DNA of 10,959 bases from an uncultured Desulfomonile sp. (GCA_903920415.1 CAIXMD010000467.1:1-10959); one strand, 5' to 3'; numbered from the stretch's first letter, positions 1 to 7,618 are shown. Translations and numbers: made by a program. Notes: generated by a model not told the origin, from the letters alone.

Positions 1-30
1 AATGATGAATTCGAACGGAGGGTAGAGGGT

Positions 31-90
31 TTGCAGAAATTTTTGCCCGAATGACACCATTTCGTTCACGAGAAAATCCCACCATCCCCC
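31..90. repeat. Direct repeat, left copy
   Basis: This segment recurs at 419-478, offset by 388 bases. The central 32 bases (49-80 and 437-468) are identical. The 18 bases before the core match at 12 positions and the 10 bases after it at 8. Both copies end in a C-rich run. The two copies bracket the small gene at 153-368. It could be a dispersed intergenic repeat family or the two ends of a duplicated cassette; no transposase is nearby to decide. Confidence 0.85.
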
Positions 91-114
91 TCAGAAAAGG
101 GGGAAGGGGGATTT
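74..114 (-). terminator. G/C-run inverted repeat, possible terminator of the small gene
   Basis: The octamer atccccct (84-91) pairs with agggggat (105-112), and aaatccc (74-80) can alternatively pair with gggattt (108-114). Read on the minus strand, it lies about 40 bases past the stop of the gene at 153-368 and is followed by a short T run (ATTTTC). It could stop transcription of that gene. The run-rich sequence also resembles common dispersed intergenic repeats, and its left part overlaps the direct repeat, so the terminator role is uncertain. Confidence 0.35.
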
Positions 115-152
115 AGAAAGATAATGCGACGGCAGTTCAGGCAATGGCCCTA

Positions 153-368
153 TTATTCCTGATTTATATCCTCAAAGGGTTCCCGGCCGTGCTTCCTGAC
201 AAAGCTCTCAAATGCCGTCCTGTAGGCAATATCATGGCCCGAGGCGTTCTTTTTGGATGCGAGTTCCTTTTCGAGGGCCTGCTTCGCTTGGACCAAGCGA
301 AGCGCATCTCCGTCCTTTGCCGTCTGATCAACCCATTCCAGGGCTTTCAGAACTTCGGATTTGTTCAT
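153..368 (-). CDS. Small hypothetical protein (71 aa)
   Basis: I do not recognise the family. The start at 368 (ATG) is preceded by GGAGG seven bases upstream, a strong ribosome binding site. A GTG one codon earlier (371) is possible but less well spaced. The product is highly charged and mostly helix-forming: a Lys/Glu/Ala-rich first 40 residues, then a segment ending FVRKHGREPFED. There is no signal peptide, no membrane segment and no cysteine, so it is probably cytoplasmic. It stands alone between two copies of a direct repeat and more than 260 bases from the next gene. The good ribosome binding site is the main argument that it is real; no domain match supports it. Confidence 0.55.
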   Translation of the reverse strand: MNKSEVLKALEWVDQTAKDGDALRLVQAKQALEKELASKKNASGHDIAYRTAFESFVRKHGREPFEDINQE

Positions 369-418
369 CACAAGGCCTCCATTGTCAAGTCATAGCCGTC
401 CAATTCAGGGTATGCCGG

Positions 419-478
419 TTGCCAAAATTTCAGTCTGAATGACACCATTTCGTTCACGAGAAAATCCCCCCAACCCCC
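419..478. repeat. Direct repeat, right copy
   Basis: This is the second copy of the repeat at 31-90, in the same orientation, with an exact 32-base core at 437-468. It lies about 50 bases upstream of the start of the small minus-strand gene, so it may sit within or near that gene's promoter region. Confidence 0.85.
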
Positions 479-635
479 ATAGGCGCTAACTTAACAGGTC
501 GCTCGTGTTGTCCTTTTCGTCCCATAAGTCAGCGCTCCCTGGGGACGGATGCTCAAAACCTGCCGCCAATCGGTAAAAACTTTCCGGCACTGCTATAAAA
601 CATTTACCCCATGGGATCAAGTCAAACAAATGCTG
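479..635. other. Non-coding stretch past the end of the permease gene
   Basis: No credible gene is visible here. It holds the palindrome cccatggg (608-615) and a weak five-base stem (tgccg 561-565 with cggca 585-589). Neither has a convincing T run, so I cannot name a terminator for the ABC operon that ends at 636. Confidence 0.4.
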
Positions 636-3155
636 CTAATCTTCTCCCGATGCAGGAGCAACGGGAGCCCTTGTCAACTTGTATGACGGGTAAAGAGACG
701 AAACCAGGCACGCAGCAGCGGTCAAGACCAAGGTTTTGGCAAAAACCAACGGGTCCAGGTGTACATCGATGGACCAGCCGAAGGACCGGTAGTTGATCGC
801 GTGGATTATTATGTACGTGAGCACAAGTCCGCAGACCACGGAAATCAGAAAGGCCGCGAGCCCCATGACCAGGGCCTGGTAAACATTCATTTTTCCAAGT
901 TCCCTGGGAGTAAGCCCCAGGTAGCCCAGGACGGTCATTTCCCGGGACCGCTCCAACAGGATGGCCATCAATGCGGTGGCTATTCCCAGGAGCGCCACCA
1001 TGAGCGAAACGCCTTTCAATGTGGCCGTGGGAGCAAAAGTCTTGTCGAATATGACCAGGATATTGTCTTTCATCTTGGTGTTAGAAACTATTGTACGATT
1101 CAGGCCGGGGAATTTTGCAGCAATGGATTGACTCACTTCATCCGGCGAGACGCCGGGTTTGAGGAAGAGGGCTATTGACTGCACGCGGCCATCCTTCCAG
1201 ATGTTCTCATAGATCCGCCGGTCAATGTGCATGGTCCCCTGGTCCGAGGAATAGTCCCTGACCTCGGCTACTATGGTGAATGAGCGTTTTCCGTCAGGCG
1301 CGCCAAGCTCAACACTGTCTCCGAGACCCAATCCAAAGCGGAAACCGAGAGACTCCGAAATGAATACTCCCCCACTTTCCATTGCTTCCCACGCGCTCTT
1401 GTCACCCTTGAGAAACCGAAACTGTGAGTGCTGCTTAAGGACCCCAGCATCAATGACTCTCAGCTTCGCCGGCTTCCCTTCCAGGAAGACATCATACGTG
1501 GAGTAGCGTTCAATGGCTTCTATTCGAGGATCCTCATTCAAGGTTCGTATCAGATCCTCAGGCAACGGATGGTCCCACTTGGTCGTGGCCGGAGAAATGT
1601 ACAGATCTCCCTGTAAAGACCCTGCCAGCCAGGAAGACACGGAATTCCTGAAACTGTAAATCATGGTGTCCACACCGATGGTCATGGCCAGGGCAACGGC
1701 AAGAGCCGCCACAGCGATGCTTGTTCGACTGAGTGATGCCCGGATAGTCCGCGCGGCCAAAAAACCCTCCAGGGAACCGAAGACCTTTTTCAGGCAAATC
1801 CCTGTGTAGTGTGTGAAGGGAGACAAGAAGGACGGTGTGAAAAGGGCAAAGGCCAGGGTCATCCCAAAGGCCGACACGAATCCCCAGAATATGGAGAAAC
1901 GGGAGGCCCAGGCAGCAACCAATGCAGAAACGAAAAACACAAACCCGCAGATGAGAAGGAAGCCCTTCAGACTGTGGGCCCGGTCTTCAATGCTCTGACG
2001 CTTGATCCCCAAAACCGGCGGTGTCACCGCAACTTCCAGGGCGGGCAATCCTGTTCCCACGACCGTGGCCAAAAACCCAACTCCCAGCCCGCTCAGGGCA
2101 ATGGGCAATGTAAGGTGCACGCCATCCACGGTTACGTGAAAATACAATTCACTGATTGTGGAAGACACTCGGTCAATACTGAACCATGCCACCAGATAGC
2201 CGAACACTATGCCGAGAAGGCTGCCGGTCGCTCCAAGCACCAGAGATTCCATGAGGAAAGCTCCCACCATACTCTTCCGGTCCGCGCCCAGGGTCAGAAG
2301 CAAAGACATGTCCTCCCGGCGAGAGAGAACTGAGAACATTGAGAAATTATAAATAAGGAAAATTCCTACGAATAAAGCCAGGAGACTCATTGCAGCCAGG
2401 TTGAGCTGAAACGAGTACAACATCGTTTCCAGTACGGCTTTTCTGGAATCGGCATCGGTCAGTTTAAGGCTTTCCGGAAGCCCCTTGAGCACATGTGCTG
2501 CATCGCCTTTGACAATGATATCGATGCGGTCCACGTATCCGGTGCGGCCGAACAGGTCCTGGGCAACGGATATGTCCACTATGGCGGTGTTGTCCCCGAA
2601 GCCCACTTCTCCTGTATCCGGAAGGGACCCGAGAATCTTCACCTTTTTCTCAATTCCTGCGCACAGGACTGTAAGAATGTTTCCGGGCTTCAGTTCATGG
2701 CGTTTCATGAACCTGCCGGACACGTAAGCCGATGGTATGTCCCCGGCAAAGAAATTGACTAGCGAACTCTCGTCTCCACCGGTCGGCATGAATGATCGAA
2801 AATCCGCGTCCAGAAACGGATCGATCCCTATGAATCGAATGGGCTCCTTGCCGGTTTCCAGGGTTTCAGCCATCACCTCTATAACCGGTGCAGCCGATTT
2901 AATGCGGGGATTTTTCCAGATAAGGGCGAAGTTGTTTTCATCAATCCGGCCGTAAGCCGATACTACGGAGTGCGTTGCACGGCCGGACAGAAAATCCACC
3001 GAAGAGGAGAAAGATGAAAGAGCGGAATTATTAATTAATTCTACGGCTACAACAATTCCTACGCCCAGGGTGATGCCCATAAGGCAAAGCAGCGACAACA
3101 AGGAGTGGCGGCGATAATAGCGGAAATTGAATTTGAGCAAGGTTGAGAGAGCCAT
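636..3155 (-). CDS. ABC transporter permease, FtsX/MacB superfamily with two FtsX domains
   Basis: This is an inner-membrane permease of a mechanotransmitting ABC transporter (LolC/E, MacB, YbbP type), which couples cytoplasmic ATP hydrolysis to work at the periplasmic face. The 839 residues show ten likely membrane helices (about 20-40, 250-272, 300-325, 347-370, 398-417, 422-442, 478-496, 713-733, 760-785, 802-822). Large periplasmic domains lie at about 41-245 and 500-700. Two FtsX domains (about 255-380 and 715-830) carry the usual cytoplasmic RRExxSLLLTLGA and RSREMTVLGYLGLT segments. Length and layout fit the YbbP-like double-FtsX form rather than the shorter LolC or MacB. The start at 3155 gives the family-typical N-terminus (MALSTLLKFNFRYYRRHSLL) and has GGGGA eight bases upstream. 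An in-frame TTG at 3194 would add 13 residues. It lies 56 bases after its ATPase gene. The substrate cannot be told from sequence. Confidence 0.9.
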   Translation of the reverse strand: MALSTLLKFNFRYYRRHSLLSLLCLMGITLGVGIVVAVELINNSALSSFSSSVDFLSGRATHSVVSAYGRIDENNFALIWKNPRIKSAAPVIEVMAETLETGKEPIRFIGIDPFLDADFRSFMPTGGDESSLVNFFAGDIPSAYVSGRFMKRHELKPGNILTVLCAGIEKKVKILGSLPDTGEVGFGDNTAIVDISVAQDLFGRTGYVDRIDIIVKGDAAHVLKGLPESLKLTDADSRKAVLETMLYSFQLNLAAMSLLALFVGIFLIYNFSMFSVLSRREDMSLLLTLGADRKSMVGAFLMESLVLGATGSLLGIVFGYLVAWFSIDRVSSTISELYFHVTVDGVHLTLPIALSGLGVGFLATVVGTGLPALEVAVTPPVLGIKRQSIEDRAHSLKGFLLICGFVFFVSALVAAWASRFSIFWGFVSAFGMTLAFALFTPSFLSPFTHYTGICLKKVFGSLEGFLAARTIRASLSRTSIAVAALAVALAMTIGVDTMIYSFRNSVSSWLAGSLQGDLYISPATTKWDHPLPEDLIRTLNEDPRIEAIERYSTYDVFLEGKPAKLRVIDAGVLKQHSQFRFLKGDKSAWEAMESGGVFISESLGFRFGLGLGDSVELGAPDGKRSFTIVAEVRDYSSDQGTMHIDRRIYENIWKDGRVQSIALFLKPGVSPDEVSQSIAAKFPGLNRTIVSNTKMKDNILVIFDKTFAPTATLKGVSLMVALLGIATALMAILLERSREMTVLGYLGLTPRELGKMNVYQALVMGLAAFLISVVCGLVLTYIIIHAINYRSFGWSIDVHLDPLVFAKTLVLTAAACLVSSLYPSYKLTRAPVAPASGED

Positions 3156-3211
3156 GGAGAGTTTCCCCAAATAAAAGGAGCACTCGAACTCCAACCAGCC
3201 ACAGGAGGAGG

Positions 3212-3901
3212 CTAATTCTTTTCATCCAACGGTTCTTCCATCAGGATGCCGGCCCTCAAACGAAATCTTCGGTCAGCCAGCCAGATTGCCTCAGGACTGT
3301 GAGTTACCATTATGAGTGTAGCGTTCCTGCTCCTGCACACATCGTCAATGAGTCGGAGGATTCCGTTCCCCGTTTCCAGGTCCAGATTGCCGGTGGGCTC
3401 ATCTGCCAGAATTATGCGGGGATCTTTTACCAGGGCCCTGGCGATAGCCACCCGTTGCTGCTCGCCTCCGGAAAGTTGTTCAGGGAATTTTTGCCACTGG
3501 CCGTCAAGGCCGACTGCGGTGAGCATTTCTCTGGCCCGGCGCTCCTCCCCTATCCCGAGGAGTTCGAGGGGAAGCATCAAGTTTTCGCCCACAGTGAGCG
3601 TGGTAAAAAGGTTGAAAGATTGGAAAATGAACCCCACCTCCTTTCTCCGGTAGAGGGCCAGTTCTGCCTGCGAAAGAGAGGTGATGTCATGGTCGTCGAA
3701 AAAAACCTTGCCGGACGTGGGTACGTCCACCCCTCCCGCAAGATTCAGAAAGGTACTCTTCCCGGATCCGCTCTTGCCGATAAGGATTATCCTCTCCCCA
3801 TGCGCAACTTCCAGGTCGATCCCTTTTAGTGGGAAAATATCACAGGTCATTCCTGTATGATAACATTTCGACACATTCTCAAGTCTTATCAAGGGGGCCA
3901 T
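3212..3901 (-). CDS. ABC transporter ATP-binding protein (LolD/MacB/YbbA type)
   Basis: This is the cytoplasmic ATPase partner of the permease encoded just downstream. The 229 residues contain Walker A IGKSGSGKST (41-50), Q-loop Gln94 in FIFQSFNL, signature LSGGEQQRVAIARAL (143-157), Walker B IILADE (163-168), D-loop NLD (172-174) and H-loop His201. The sequence belongs to the LolD/MacB/YbbA branch, with the typical PTSGKVFF and LTVGENLMLPL segments. I chose the start at 3901 because MAPLIRLENVSKCY is the normal N-terminus and a GGAAAGAG site precedes it. The open frame runs back to 4021, but that extension would overlap the upstream gene and has no homology character. It starts 28 bases after the exported-protein gene, so co-transcription is likely. 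All nucleotide-binding residues are intact. Confidence 0.94.
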   Translation of the reverse strand: MAPLIRLENVSKCYHTGMTCDIFPLKGIDLEVAHGERIILIGKSGSGKSTFLNLAGGVDVPTSGKVFFDDHDITSLSQAELALYRRKEVGFIFQSFNLFTTLTVGENLMLPLELLGIGEERRAREMLTAVGLDGQWQKFPEQLSGGEQQRVAIARALVKDPRIILADEPTGNLDLETGNGILRLIDDVCRSRNATLIMVTHSPEAIWLADRRFRLRAGILMEEPLDEKN

Positions 3902-3929
3902 ATGCTCTTTCCAAATGATGCGGCGAGGC

Positions 3930-4751
3930 TTATCCGGCTCCGGTATCCCCATAAATCCTCTTGAGGCGTTTATTGAAATATTCGCTTCGTTTCTTTCGGA
4001 ACACCATGTATTCACTTTCATCGGGAAGTGTATTGTCGGTCACTTTCAACCAGAGGCTGGTCACGGTTACCTGTTCCAGGACCCAGCCGAGACGCATACA
4101 GATGAGTTCTCCTTCCGAGAGTTCGCCGATTTCTTTGTCCAACCCCTTGGCCGTGGGTTCGCACTGCCGGTAGATCGCATCCCTGAATGAAGGGTTTGGT
4201 AAAAGTTCCATGGGGTGTTTCCTGCGCTTTTCGGCCAGTTCTTTAGCAGCATAGGCAACTCGCAGAAAGTCTCTCTTCATTATGGGGATACCATAGGAGA
4301 TGATCTCCTTTGTCGTAGCACGGAGCCCCATTATCTTTTTCTTTTCGTCGGAAGAGAATACGGTGGAATAGGGAAAAGAATCGATATTGTCCTGGGCGTC
4401 CCGTAGCTTATGGACCCACTCCTCCAGGAAGAAAAGACTCTTCAGAGGTCCTCGATCCACCTGCTTGAAAAAAAAGATCAGGGAAGGATAGTCCTTCAGG
4501 AGAAACTTCGTAACCTGTTCATTTACTTCCTGCAGCTCATACTTCAGGAATTCTTCGACAATGGTCTTGTTGGCGTCCTTAAATAATTCACGAGCAACCT
4601 CGGCGTCTGAAAGGCTCTTCCCCACCACACCAACCGGCAAAGCCAGCATGAAGACACTCAACAGGAGAACTCGCCCATACCATCCATGCAGAACACTTTT
4701 TTTCAACCCCATCAAGATGAGTCCTTTCCGGAATTCCGAATGCGACAGCAT
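3930..4751 (-). CDS. Exported protein of unknown family, probable ABC system partner
   Basis: I do not recognise this protein. It has a basic stretch followed by a hydrophobic run (LLLSVFMLALPVGVVG, about residues 29-44), consistent with a signal peptide, so the mature part is probably periplasmic. There is no Cys at the expected cleavage zone, so it is not a lipoprotein. The mature part is mainly helical and charged, with two cysteines (197 and 218) that could form a disulfide. The ATG at 4751 has the best ribosome site (GAAGGA). An ATG 13 codons later (4712, MGLKKSVLHGW) would give a more normal signal-peptide length and also has an AAGGA site. It lies 33 bases after hypB and 28 bases before the ABC ATPase gene. 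By position it is the candidate periplasmic partner of the transporter, which is an inference from context only. Confidence 0.8.
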   Translation of the reverse strand: MLSHSEFRKGLILMGLKKSVLHGWYGRVLLLSVFMLALPVGVVGKSLSDAEVARELFKDANKTIVEEFLKYELQEVNEQVTKFLLKDYPSLIFFFKQVDRGPLKSLFFLEEWVHKLRDAQDNIDSFPYSTVFSSDEKKKIMGLRATTKEIISYGIPIMKRDFLRVAYAAKELAEKRRKHPMELLPNPSFRDAIYRQCEPTAKGLDKEIGELSEGELICMRLGWVLEQVTVTSLWLKVTDNTLPDESEYMVFRKKRSEYFNKRLKRIYGDTGAG

Positions 4752-4784
4752 ATTTTTCCTTCATTATGGAGAGACGCAAGCCTT

Positions 4785-5444
4785 CTATCGGCCGAGGATC
4801 CTGTTCTCGAGCCATCCGGAAAACTCCTGAATGCCCTCGCCCGTCTTGGCTGATACCGGGAATATTTGGAGCGTGGGGTTCATTGCCAGGACAGTCCGGC
4901 GCAGCTCATCCATGTTGAAATCAGTATAGGGCAACAGGTCAATCTTGTTCAAAATCAGCGCATTGGATTCAGTGAACATCAAAGGGTATTTGAGCGGTTT
5001 ATCGTGGCCCTCGGGGATGGACAAAATCATGACCTTAATATTCTCCCCGAGATTAAATTCCGCGGGACACACGAGATTGCCGACGTTCTCAATGATAAGC
5101 AGCCCCTTTCCTTCGAGACCCAGGGTGTCTGCTGCCGAGAGAATCATGTTTGCATCAAGATGGCAGGCGCCTTTCGTATTGATCTGGACGACGTCGGTGT
5201 TTGCCTGCTGAATTTTTTGGGAATCCACGTCCGATGCAATGTCACCCTCTATGACCCCTATCTTGAATTTAGGGGACATCGATTCGATGATCTTGAGAAT
5301 GAGCGAGGTCTTCCCCGCACCAGGCGACGACATGAGGTTCATGACGAAAACTTTGGAATCCGCGAATTTTCGTCTCAGGTTTTCGGCCAGCATGTCATTG
5401 GCGCTCAGGATGTGTTCATTCACATTGAGAGTTCGTACGACCAT
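4785..5444 (-). CDS. hypB: Hydrogenase nickel-incorporation GTPase HypB
   Basis: HypB is a SIMIBI-class GTPase that binds nickel at its dimer interface and, with HypA, helps load nickel into [NiFe] hydrogenases. The 219 residues show the P-loop SSPGAGKT (39-46), the EGD segment (66-68), the metal-site motif GACHLD with Cys94-His95, Cys126 in IENVGNLVCPAEFNLGE, the NKID specificity motif (166-169) and SAKTGEG (198-204). It lacks the N-terminal CxxCGC motif of E. coli HypB and has no His-rich nickel-storage stretch, so it is the short form. Its ATG shares one base with the stop of the upstream gene (TAATG), which suggests translational coupling. No hypA, other hyp gene or hydrogenase gene lies within the window, which is unusual for this family. 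Confidence 0.93.
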   Translation of the reverse strand: MVVRTLNVNEHILSANDMLAENLRRKFADSKVFVMNLMSSPGAGKTSLILKIIESMSPKFKIGVIEGDIASDVDSQKIQQANTDVVQINTKGACHLDANMILSAADTLGLEGKGLLIIENVGNLVCPAEFNLGENIKVMILSIPEGHDKPLKYPLMFTESNALILNKIDLLPYTDFNMDELRRTVLAMNPTLQIFPVSAKTGEGIQEFSGWLENRILGR

Positions 5445-5779
5445 TATCGTCTCCTCTTGAAATTGCGGCTTCGTCTTCCAGGCTTCTCGGCCTTGCGTAC
5501 TGCGCTCAGGGTATCAATGTATTTCAGGTATTCCACGTAGGCGCAATCTTCCGGCATCCAGGTCAGATTACGGACCAGTTCCTCGGTAAGGCTGATACAG
5601 TCAGGTTCGAACTCGCTGCGATTCTCATAAACCTTGCACAGTTTGGTTGCCGTGTCCAGGTACACGCACGGCTCATCGGTATAACGGATCAGGCCGCCGC
5701 CCAAATCCAACTTTTCGTAGCAGCACTTACCGCACTTGCGACAGATTGCTTCCCAGTGCTCCCTATTGACCAGAGCCAT
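5444..5779 (-). CDS. UPF0260/YcgN-family cysteine-cluster protein
   Basis: This short cytoplasmic protein resembles E. coli YcgN (UPF0260, related to the YkgJ CxxCxxCC zinc/iron-chelating group), whose function is unknown. The 111 residues contain eight cysteines: CRKCGKCC (13, 16, 19, 20), Cys38, Cys48, Cys61 and Cys79. They sit in the family pattern with YENRSEFEPDCISLT and LTWMPEDCAY. This pattern implies a bound metal or Fe-S cluster, though none is proven. The tail is very basic (RRSRNFKRRR), and its codons carry the ribosome site for hypB. It is shorter than E. coli YcgN, mainly at both ends. It is the first gene of the five-gene minus-strand run. The site before its ATG is weak; the start at 5779 is chosen because it precedes the family N-terminal W-E-A-I-C segment. 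Confidence 0.85.
   Translation of the reverse strand: MALVNREHWEAICRKCGKCCYEKLDLGGGLIRYTDEPCVYLDTATKLCKVYENRSEFEPDCISLTEELVRNLTWMPEDCAYVEYLKYIDTLSAVRKAEKPGRRSRNFKRRR
5450..5457 (-). promoter_or_regulatory. Shine-Dalgarno site of hypB inside the upstream gene
   Basis: On the minus strand this reads AGAGGAGA, five bases before the hypB ATG and within the last codons of the UPF0260 gene. Together with the TAATG overlap it points to coupled translation of the two proteins. Confidence 0.75.
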
Positions 5780-6001
5780 AGTGGTTCACTTGCCTCGATA
5801 ACATAAAAATTGAGAAATAACACAAAACACCTTTGATAGAAAGATCTTGCCGGCTAGATGGTTAATTGTGAGAAAAACGCACTTTACCAGGTACTGGAAC
5901 CCGCATTGGAAACTTGTGGACGACAACGGCGAAGGTCAAGAGGCAGGGAAAAGGTTGAAATTGAATCAGGGAGATCTCCCCTGGGAAGACCTCCCCGTTA
6001 A
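5780..6001. other. Intergenic region upstream of the five-gene run
   Basis: No gene is visible here. It should hold the promoter of the operon starting at 5779. On the minus strand a TATGTT about 35 bases upstream of the start could serve as a -10, but I see no good -35 at 16-18 bases. The promoter is therefore unassigned and might need another sigma factor or an activator. Confidence 0.4.
5967..5996 (-). terminator. Tandem palindromes after the fatty acid transporter gene
   Basis: Two similar near-palindromes lie side by side: gggagatctcccc (5969-5981, with a perfect 12-base centre) and gggaagacctcccc (5983-5996). They begin six bases past the stop of the AtoE-type gene. They can form hairpins or act as a protein-binding site. 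No proper T run follows on the minus strand, only CAACCTTTTCCC further on, so a terminator call is tentative. Confidence 0.35.
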
Positions 6002-7396
6002 CTAGATGAAGGGGAAAATAAGAAATGCAATGGACGTAATAATGAAGTAAACGAAGAAAACGAGCATGAGCCATCCCATGATTTCGCGGAACTCCAATTT
6101 GGCCACTGCCAGCATGGCAATCGCCCAGAAGGGTTGAATCATGTCCGTGAGCATATCTCCCCATGCATAGGCGAGGACGGTTTTGGAAACGCTTACCCCG
6201 AGTTCATTGGCCGCAGGGATCAGGAATGGCGCGGTGATGGCCCATTTTGACCCCCCGGAGGGGACAAAGTAATTCTCCAGTCCTGAATACCAGTAGATTA
6301 TCAAGAGGAAAGTACTGGGGGTGGAAATGGTCACAAAGGCCTTGGCCAAGGCAGCACCAAGAGCGGTAAATTTGAACAATCCAAAGATTCCGGCATAGAA
6401 CGGGAACTGGATTATGACTCCCCAGACCGCCTTTCCCGCGTCTTCAGCGGCCTTGAGGAACGCCCACGGTCTCCAGTGGAACAGCACACCCAACATCAGG
6501 AAGAAGAGGTTGATGTTGTTCAGATTAATGGAGCTTGTGAACCCTTTTTGCCCCACTTCCCATCCCAGCCACAGAAGTCCTGCCGCGGCGGCAAGAATGT
6601 TGAAACCCGGCCACCAGTTCATCCAATCGGAGGCGGTAATTTTGCCGGTCGGTCTGGATGGGGCTTCGTAGAGCTTCAATTGATCGAGCAGTTCCGGTTT
6701 GATCTTATAGGTTTTCTCTTCAGATGGGTGCATAAGGCACATGAGAGCAGTCACAACAACGATGACGATGACTACAAGGACAAGATTGAAAGCACTGAAT
6801 ATGGTTTCCGTAGTCGGTATGGTCGAATCGAGGTATTTGCCCTGGATGAGAAAGTTGTTGGGAGTGTTTACGAGCAACGTGGCTGAACCTGAAAGCCCGG
6901 AGTGCCAGGTGCATCCCAACCCCAAGTAGGCCGAAGCCACCAGGAGCCTGTAGTCAGTCTTGGGATTTCTCCTGATGAGAAACAGGGCGAACATCGCGCT
7001 GGCTATAAGGCTCAAGCCCCAGTTCAGCCACGCTGTTGTCATGGAAAATAGGCTCATGGCCATTATGGCCTGCCAGGGTTTTTCCGAGTTGGGGAGGCTC
7101 GAGAGGGCATCGAGGATACGCTTCATTGGAGGGGAACACGCGAGTATGTACCCGGTCATCATGATAAGGCACATTTGCATGCCGAATTCCAGAAGCACCC
7201 AAAAACCTTTTCCCCAGGCGATGATAGCGCCTTTAGGCGTGGCGTCGCCCCATATGAGCGTCAGGACAAATGAAATAATGGTCAGTATCCATACGATGAC
7301 CAGGGCATCCGGAATCCAACGTTCAGTCCACCGTGTAAGGCCGTCACCCCATCTTTTCAAGAACTCAAAGGCAGAAACAGTTTCTTGCTTGATCAT
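6002..7396 (-). CDS. atoE: Short-chain fatty acid transporter, AtoE family
   Basis: This is an inner-membrane carrier of the AtoE/SCFA_trans family, which in E. coli works with acetoacetate and short-chain fatty acid use. The 464 residues match the usual family length and align along the whole protein. Landmarks are the N-terminal RWIPDALVIVWILT, GFWVLLEFGMQM (64-75), the Trp-Asn-Trp-Gly segment (123-127), GCTWHSGLSGSATLL (161-175), IIQFPFYAGI (328-337), FVPSGGSKWAITAPFLIPAA (377-396) and DMIQPFWAIAMLA (418-430). It is almost entirely hydrophobic, with about a dozen membrane helices and one cytoplasmic-looking charged loop at 223-255. GGAG seven bases before the ATG supports the start. It appears to be a single-gene unit, because no CoA-transferase or thiolase gene adjoins it. 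In an anaerobe it might import or export butyrate or similar acids; direction and substrate are inferred. Confidence 0.93.
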   Translation of the reverse strand: MIKQETVSAFEFLKRWGDGLTRWTERWIPDALVIVWILTIISFVLTLIWGDATPKGAIIAWGKGFWVLLEFGMQMCLIMMTGYILACSPPMKRILDALSSLPNSEKPWQAIMAMSLFSMTTAWLNWGLSLIASAMFALFLIRRNPKTDYRLLVASAYLGLGCTWHSGLSGSATLLVNTPNNFLIQGKYLDSTIPTTETIFSAFNLVLVVIVIVVVTALMCLMHPSEEKTYKIKPELLDQLKLYEAPSRPTGKITASDWMNWWPGFNILAAAAGLLWLGWEVGQKGFTSSINLNNINLFFLMLGVLFHWRPWAFLKAAEDAGKAVWGVIIQFPFYAGIFGLFKFTALGAALAKAFVTISTPSTFLLIIYWYSGLENYFVPSGGSKWAITAPFLIPAANELGVSVSKTVLAYAWGDMLTDMIQPFWAIAMLAVAKLEFREIMGWLMLVFFVYFIITSIAFLIFPFI

Positions 7397-7558
7397 CTCG
7401 CTTCTCCATTTTTTTGTTGAAAATCAAATAAGAGTTGCTCGTAAAGAACTTGCCCTGAGACTTGGCATGACGCATGAGCATCATGTCGTCGCTTTCTCTC
7501 ATGGTCGCTTCGGTAAGTGATCCCCTCCCTCTCAAGTTGATCGCAGTAAGTACCTAAC

Positions 7559-7587
7559 ACCCTAAGCATAAGCGGCACAGGTGTCAA
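7559..7587 (-). promoter_or_regulatory. Candidate sigma70 promoter for the AtoE-type gene
   Basis: On the minus strand there is a perfect -35 TTGACA (7582-7587) and, after 17 bases, TAGGGT (7559-7564) as a weak -10. The site lies about 160 bases upstream of the ATG at 7396, leaving a long leader with no obvious small gene. Confidence 0.45.
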
Positions 7588-7618
7588 TGGAAAATGACGA
7601 GTGAAAATATGCCGGCTC

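Noticed and set aside
1..635. Possible transposon remnant around the direct repeats
   Set aside because: No transposase fragment, terminal inverted repeats or target duplications could be found, so only a repeat is claimed.
3143..3829. Plus-strand open frame of 228 codons opposite the ABC ATPase gene
   Set aside because: It lies antisense to a gene with all ABC motifs intact; its translation has no family features and is explained as a shadow frame.
4866..5540. Plus-strand open frame of 224 codons opposite hypB
   Set aside because: HypB on the other strand has complete GTPase and metal-site motifs; the antisense product is His-rich only through complementary codons.
5862..5880. Lac-operator-like string aattgtgag
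   Set aside because: It matches only half a site and has no symmetric partner or LacI-type regulator nearby; chance resemblance.
5862..6164. Minus-strand open frame of 100 codons
   Set aside because: It overlaps the 3' end of the AtoE-type gene in another frame and has no plausible protein features.
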